A stretch of DNA of 64,000 nucleotides, taken from the NCBI RefSeq assembly GCF_023278185.1, contig NZ_CP066356.1, positions 4,270,001 to 4,334,000 on the forward strand. The letters run 5' to 3'. Each line of letters starts with the position of its first letter. Position 1 is the first letter of the stretch. Source of the stretch: Bradyrhizobium elkanii USDA 76 (lineage in GTDB: Bacteria > Pseudomonadota > Alphaproteobacteria > Rhizobiales > Xanthobacteraceae). Under the pieces are notes generated by a model. That model worked only from the letters and a program-made list of their open reading frames with translations. It was not told the origin of the DNA and searched no databases. Shown in pieces: positions 59,918-64,000 of this stretch. The position numbers and the translations under genes are program-made.

Positions 59918-61711
59918 TCAGTTGCGAACGGTGATGCAGGAGATCTCGGCGCGCTTCAGCGTCTTGCAAGCCGCCTCGGCCTGATCGCGCTCGAGGCCGG
60001 CAAAGCGGGCGCGATAGAGCTTGCGATTGTCCTTGGCGACCACCTCGGTGAACGGATCCGCCTTGCTGAGCAGGCCGCGGGCCGAACTGCGCGCGAGGTC
60101 GATGCGCTTGTTGGCCTCGCCCTCGGACTCCAGCGCGCCAACCTGGATGATCCAGCCGGTGTGGGCGGCGCTCGGCCTTGCTGAACTGGTCGGCGGAGCG
60201 GCCTGCACGCTGCGGGTGGCGGGTTCGATCGACGCCACGGCCTGCGATGCCGGGGCAGCGGGTGCATGGACGGCCGAGGCCGGCAGCACGCCGAGGATGC
60301 CGTTGCCGGTGCCGAAATTGGCCGGCTGCGGCGGCATTTCGGGCCTCGAGGTTTCGGCGGCCCGCGCCATCATCGCATTGGAGGTCTCGGGGACTTCGCC
60401 GCGCGCGGGGATCGTGTTGGTGATCGGGGGCGCGGACTGCGCCGGGCCGGCGGCGGCGAGCTTGATCTGGCCGGCCTTGACCTGCACCGTCTTCACCTTG
60501 ACCGGTTTCATCGGTTCAGCCGAGCCGGGGATCGCGGCGATCGGCTGGGTCTGGATCACGCCTGAGGTCAGCGGCGCCGGCTCGGGCTTGGCCTGCGGCT
60601 CCGGCTTGGCCGGGAGCGGCGGCAGCGCGGCGGCCGCGGCCGCCATCAGGGAGGGCTTGCTGGCCGGGCGCGGCGCCTGGATCGCGGCAGCTGCAGCGGC
60701 GGGCTCCGACGCCGCGACCGGCGAAGTGTCCGGCGCGCGCGCATTATCCGCGTCGGCGACCTCGACATTGGCGTCGGCCGGATTGCGTTCGGTGATCGCG
60801 GCGGCGGTGCGGGTGGTCGCGGCCTTCCCGACGTTCTCGGCGAGCAGGTTGCGCATGATGGCGTCACGCGAGCCGCCGCTGCGGCCGCCGAGCACCACGC
60901 CGACCAGGAAGCGATTGCCGCGACGCATCGAGGTCACGAGGTTGAAGCCGGAGGCGCGGGTATAGCCGGTCTTGATACCGTCAACGCCCTCGACGTTGCC
61001 GAGCAGATGGTTGTGGTTGCGGATCGATTGGCCGCGGAAGTTAAACACCGAGGTCGAGAAGTAGCGGTAATAGCGCGGGAAGCGGTCCTGGATCGCGCGG
61101 CCGAGGGTCGATTGATCGCGCGCCGTCGTCACCTGCTCATCATTGGGCAGGCCGGAGGCGTTGCGATAGACGGTCCGGCTCATGCCGAGCGCACGGGCCT
61201 TGCGGGTCATCATGCGGGCGAAATCGTCTTCGCTGCCGCCGATCGCCTCGGCGATCACGACCGCGGCGTCATTGGCCGAGCGGGTGACCAGGCCCTTGAT
61301 GGCGTCTTCGACCTTGATGGTCGAGCCGGGCCGCAGGCCGAGCTTGGTCGGGTCCTGCTCGGAGGCATGCTCGGACACCGGCATTTCGGTGTCGAGCTTC
61401 ATCTTTCCGGAATCGAGGCGCTCGAACAGCAGATAGAGCGTCATGATCTTGGTCAGCGAGGCGGGGTGGCGCAGGCCGTCGGGACTGGTGGCGGTCAGCA
61501 CCGACCCGGTGTTGCCGTCGACGATGATCGACGCGAATTGCGGGCTGTAGCTCTCGCGCGCTTCCTGGCTGTGGTGGTGACGGGCGTAGTGGCGCCGGTG
61601 ACGGCGCGCCTCGGCGCTATCACTCGTGATCAGGATCGCCGTCGTGACGGTAACGAGCCCAAGAACGCCAACTCGCAGCGCCCGCGAGGAGGCCAAGGTT
61701 GTTCGAAGCAT
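59918..61711 (-). CDS. D-alanyl-D-alanine carboxypeptidase (S11) with SPOR domain
   Basis: A 597-aa exported penicillin-binding protein. Signal peptide (VGVLGLVTVTTAILITSDSA), a basic/His-rich segment, then the S11 domain with the active-site motifs SLTK (Ser85, Lys88), SAN (145-147) and KTG (247-249). A long Ala/Pro-rich linker (about 300-510) leads to a C-terminal SPOR domain (WIIQVGALESEGEANKRIDL, KLYRARFAGL), which binds denuded glycan at the septum. It trims the terminal D-Ala of peptidoglycan stems, presumably near the division site. GGGGAAGTAG precedes the ATG. It is divergent from the phasin gene. Confidence 0.94.
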   Translation of the reverse strand: MLRTTLASSRALRVGVLGLVTVTTAILITSDSAEARRHRRHYARHHHSQEARESYSPQFASIIVDGNTGSVLTATSPDGLRHPASLTKIMTLYLLFERLDSGKMKLDTEMPVSEHASEQDPTKLGLRPGSTIKVEDAIKGLVTRSANDAAVVIAEAIGGSEDDFARMMTRKARALGMSRTVYRNASGLPNDEQVTTARDQSTLGRAIQDRFPRYYRYFSTSVFNFRGQSIRNHNHLLGNVEGVDGIKTGYTRASGFNLVTSMRRGNRFLVGVVLGGRSGGSRDAIMRNLLAENVGKAATTRTAAAITERNPADANVEVADADNARAPDTSPVAASEPAAAAAAIQAPRPASKPSLMAAAAAALPPLPAKPEPQAKPEPAPLTSGVIQTQPIAAIPGSAEPMKPVKVKTVQVKAGQIKLAAAGPAQSAPPITNTIPARGEVPETSNAMMARAAETSRPEMPPQPANFGTGNGILGVLPASAVHAPAAPASQAVASIEPATRSVQAAPPTSSARPSAAHTGWIIQVGALESEGEANKRIDLARSSARGLLSKADPFTEVVAKDNRKLYRARFAGLERDQAEAACKTLKRAEISCITVRN

Positions 61712-62134
61712 CTACTTCCCCGTCCCAATTTCTATCTAGATCACTGGCTCGTGAGGCGAAATTGTGCCCGGCGGCCATCGATCCTTGCCTGCGCAACAAT
61801 CCACTTCGGGCAGAACCATCGGCCGAGGTGGCGGCTCAGGTCGCTCTTCTAGCTAAGGTGTTGTTCACAAACAGCTTTCGAGGCTGTCTGTCGGAAGGCG
61901 AACAAAGTCCGGGAATCAGGTTAGGCGGACCGAGTTTCCAAAAGATTAAGCAACCGTTGCGTAGTCCCCCGGGGTTTATCGCAAATGCCGGAGATTCGGG
62001 GTTGTGTGATTGTGCGATGCACAATATTCGTTGACTATATTGTGCGATGCGATATTGCTATCGGCGTCAAGGGGCCGGGAGCTTCCCGGCAATGGGAATT
62101 TGCGCCTTCAAGTCTGGGAAAAGGAATTCCATCC
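61712..62134. other. Divergent control region of carboxypeptidase and phasin genes
   Basis: About 420 bp. The right part (62009-62059) has the PhaR-type sites and a TTGACT -35. The rest shows nothing recognisable. Confidence 0.5.
62009..62050 (+). promoter_or_regulatory. Phasin promoter with two PhaR-type sites
   Basis: ATTGTGC-GAT-GCACAAT (62009-62025) has perfect 7-bp arms. The 12-mer ATTGTGCGATGC recurs at 62039-62050, exactly 30 bp later. TTGACT (62031-62036) between them is a likely -35. The TGC-N3-GCA core matches the PhaR repressor site type of other alphaproteobacteria. Confidence 0.6.
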
Positions 62135-62473
62135 ATGGTCAAGATCGAAGACATTCAGAACTACGGCAAAGAGCATTTCGAGTCGGTCACCGCGTCGGCC
62201 AACAACCTGCAGAGCGGCGTTCAGGCCATCGCCACCGCCTATGGCGACTATGCCAAGAAGTCCTTTGAGGACACCAAGTCGTTCGTCGAGAAGCTGTCGG
62301 GCGTGAAGTCGCTGGACAAGGCGCTCGAGGCGCAGACCGAGTACCTGCGCTCGTCCTACGAGACCTTCGTCGCGGAATCGCAGAAGATCGCCGGCCTGTA
62401 CAGCGACTGCGCCAAGCAGACCTTCAAGCCCTATGAGGGCCTGGTCTCCAAGTTCGCGCCCGCCGCTCAGTAA
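62135..62473 (+). CDS. Phasin family protein
   Basis: A 112-aa, mostly helical, amphipathic protein of the phasin_2 family (NYGKEHFESVTASANNLQSG, AIATAYGDYAKKSFEDTKSF, EYLRSSYETFVAESQKIAGL). Phasins coat polyhydroxyalkanoate granules. ATG 62135 follows AAAAGGAATTCCATCC; readings from 61985 start in the promoter. PhaR-type sites upstream suggest repression until granules form. A strong terminator follows. Confidence 0.92.
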   Translation: MVKIEDIQNYGKEHFESVTASANNLQSGVQAIATAYGDYAKKSFEDTKSFVEKLSGVKSLDKALEAQTEYLRSSYETFVAESQKIAGLYSDCAKQTFKPYEGLVSKFAPAAQ

Positions 62474-62495
62474 GCGTTGCCGGCCAAGACAAGCG

Positions 62496-62525
62496 AAAAG
62501 CCCGGCCGTTTGGCCGGGCTTTTTT
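62496..62525 (+). terminator. Rho-independent terminator after the phasin gene
   Basis: AAAAGCCCGGCC-GTTT-GGCCGGGCTTTTTT: 12-bp stem, 4-nt loop and T-run. Confidence 0.93.
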
Positions 62526-62545
62526 GTTGTGCCTGAAGCGGGCGG

Positions 62546-64000
62546 CTATTTCGCCAGCCGCAGCTTGCTCAGGGCGGTTCCGATCGTGTTGAACGTCGTC
62601 AGGATCTGGGTCGAGCTGGTCAGCATGAAGAATTTGTCGGGCGTGCTGGCGCAGTTCTTCAGGACGGTCGAGGTCGGATCGGCGGGCGAACTCGTGTTCA
62701 CCTGGATCGTGTAGATCGTGTACAACGGCGCTCCGTTGGAATCCTTCGCGTTCTGCAGATTTTGGCACATCAATGCCTGCCTTGCGTCGATCGGATTGCC
62801 TGAGGCCTGCGAGCTGCCGTCGCCGTATTCGGGCCAGCGGTCCTCGGTATTCAGACCGTCGGACAAGAGGATGATGACCCGATTGTAGGTCGTGTTGGTG
62901 TCCTCCGACGGCGTGTTCAGCGGACCGCCCACCAGCAGGGATTGCCACGCCCAAGCGAGCCCGACGGCCTGGTTGGTACCGCCGGTCGGCTGCATCGCGT
63001 TGACCGCCGTCTTGAGCGCGCTCCAGTTGTAGCTCAGCGGAATGATGGGCTCGAGCGACGTCGAGGCGCTGCTGCTGCAATAGAATGTGCTGTTCTCATA
63101 GTACTCGTTGGCCGGGAACAGCGTGGTGACGTCGGACGACGCCGGCAGGACGCCGGTCGCATCGTTCGGCTGGGTGCGGTCCGTGATGCAGCCCGTCCAG
63201 TTGCCGATCGGATTGGTAGAGGCTTGCCGCCAGTCGTTCTTCACCGTCGGGGTCTGACTGGTCGAGGTCCACTGGTTGTTGGTCCACCCGACAACGGCGC
63301 TGACCCGGGGCTGGCTCGTATTGTCGACCGTGTCGTTGGGGCCCGGCTGCGTCCAGTCGTGGGTATACAGCTTGCCGGTGCACTGATAGACGCCGCTGGT
63401 CGTCTTACAGCTGCAGCCGGACACCGCGTTGCCCGTGGAGTCCGTCGGACATGCACACGAGTTTGAGCCGCTGCAGAACACGCCGGTGCCGGCCGCGGTG
63501 CTCACCCAGCAGCCATTGTAGCGCGTGTGCGAGTTCGCATCGACGCTGGGGCAAATGTAGCCGGAATAACTCCCGCTCGAGGGGATGTAGTTCGTGTTGG
63601 ACGTGCTGGTCGGGTTCTTCGTGCAGGTGAAGCCGCCATTGCTGTTGGTCCAGGGGCATCGCGCACCGGGTCCGACCGCGTGCCAGTTCATCGGCAGGCT
63701 CGCCTGCATGGTGCCGTTGGCGGGCTGCGTGGTCGGAGGATTGAGCCAGTCGGTCCAGTCGATCCAGCTCTGGCCGACATTGCTGGTGCCGACATTGACG
63801 ACCTTGGCGAACGGAATGACGGAGATATAGACGTCACCATTGTTCTTGCTCAGCGCGCTGAGCTGGTCGATCAGTCCGCCGGTTCCGGCCACGGCGTTGC
63901 GCAGCGCGGTGATCTTGCCGTCCTGCGCCATCGATCCCGTGTTGTCGAGGGCGAGGGCGACGCGCATCTTGACGTTGCCCCAGGTGGTGGTCGTCGAGCT
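62546..64000 (-). CDS. VWA-domain Tad-type pilus/secretion protein (N-terminus outside window)
   Basis: The minus-strand frame is open to the window end, so the N-terminal part is missing. The visible 484 residues start in a Thr-rich strand (STTTTWGNVK) and MRVALALDNTGSMAQDGK, the metal motif of a VWA domain as in TadG-like proteins. A Cys/Ser/Asn/Gly-rich insertion with many cysteines (about 15) follows, then TGGTNQAVGLAWAWQSLL and VIILLSDGLNTEDRWP, which complete the VWA fold. Rhizobial TadG proteins have an N-terminal membrane helix and this VWA domain, and take part in Flp pilus formation. The cysteine-rich insertion is larger than I expect. Confidence 0.82.
   Translation of the reverse strand, partial: SSTTTTWGNVKMRVALALDNTGSMAQDGKITALRNAVAGTGGLIDQLSALSKNNGDVYISVIPFAKVVNVGTSNVGQSWIDWTDWLNPPTTQPANGTMQASLPMNWHAVGPGARCPWTNSNGGFTCTKNPTSTSNTNYIPSSGSYSGYICPSVDANSHTRYNGCWVSTAAGTGVFCSGSNSCACPTDSTGNAVSGCSCKTTSGVYQCTGKLYTHDWTQPGPNDTVDNTSQPRVSAVVGWTNNQWTSTSQTPTVKNDWRQASTNPIGNWTGCITDRTQPNDATGVLPASSDVTTLFPANEYYENSTFYCSSSASTSLEPIIPLSYNWSALKTAVNAMQPTGGTNQAVGLAWAWQSLLVGGPLNTPSEDTNTTYNRVIILLSDGLNTEDRWPEYGDGSSQASGNPIDARQALMCQNLQNAKDSNGAPLYTIYTIQVNTSSPADPTSTVLKNCASTPDKFFMLTSSTQILTTFNTIGTALSKLRLAK

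Noticed and set aside
1..64000. CRISPR array, prophage or insertion sequence
   Set aside because: No regularly spaced repeats, cas genes, transposases, integrases or phage structural genes were seen.

Overview
The window looks like chromosomal DNA of a Bradyrhizobium-type alphaproteobacterium (Rhizobiales). It is GC-rich. It carries mipZ, a phasin gene with PhaR-like sites, LexA-type GAAC-N7-GAAC, CtrA-like, EcfG-like and FixK-like sequence motifs, and dispersed palindromic repeats of a kind I remember from Bradyrhizobium genomes. The genus is inferred from this set; no rRNA gene or marker in the window proves it. Most genes are ordinary chromosomal genes. No prophage, insertion sequence or CRISPR array was seen.

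Layout. 1-8 kb: two small membrane or exported proteins, a GGDEF-EAL protein, a PPC/DUF296 protein, an RlpA-like protein behind an EcfG-type promoter, a PAS-rich hybrid histidine kinase and a secreted nuclease-like protein. 8-12.7 kb: a 68-aa protein behind a LexA-type box, the biotin-carrying subunit of an acyl-CoA carboxylase (pccA), an oxaloacetate decarboxylase-type enzyme, acylphosphatase and a methyltransferase. 12.9-16 kb: a GbsR/MarR-led operon with a DUF4166 protein, a membrane-fused epimerase and a membrane protein. 16-23.5 kb: LysR/tautomerase pair, lipB divergent from a small FliN-like gene, tRNA-Leu(GAG), a frameshifted gene, two tandem polysaccharide deacetylases, mgtE and an Xre regulator.

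23.6-29.5 kb: a structured dispersed repeat, then an arsenic island with two divergent arms. One arm is arsR, a phosphatase-type arsC, ACR3 and a glutaredoxin-type arsC. The other is arsR, a flavoprotein with a cysteine-rich tail and an MFS pump. 29.5-35.8 kb: a phosphonate cluster with a LysR regulator, an iron alcohol dehydrogenase (PsrA type), phosphonoacetate hydrolase (PhnA), phosphonoacetaldehyde dehydrogenase (PhnY) and an MFS transporter. Together they could turn 2-hydroxyethylphosphonate into acetate and phosphate. 36-42.3 kb: an uncharacterised catabolic operon with an MFS importer, an arylmalonate-decarboxylase-like protein, a GntR regulator, a hydantoin-racemase homologue lacking both catalytic cysteines, a hydantoinase and an alpha/beta hydrolase. 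Hairpins with the same core sequence lie at both ends.

42.6-64 kb: a secreted phosphoesterase behind a Pho-box-like sequence, a di-haem peroxidase, aldo/keto reductase, a TonB/TolA-like protein, DUF599, GST and DUF937 proteins, a sigma54-type promoter with a hairpin-rich leader and a 67-aa protein, DUF1489 and COG3904-type proteins, panC, mipZ, an exported hydrolase, a VWA protein, a membrane-bound TAXI receptor behind a FixK-type box, a J-domain protein, a D,D-carboxypeptidase with SPOR domain, a phasin, and the C-terminal part of a VWA Tad-type protein cut by the window end.

The leads most worth following are the 36-42 kb operon, the sigma54/hairpin/small-protein locus near 50 kb, the LexA-box small protein near 8.1 kb, the FixK-box TAXI receptor, and the phosphonate cluster without a 2-AEP transaminase.
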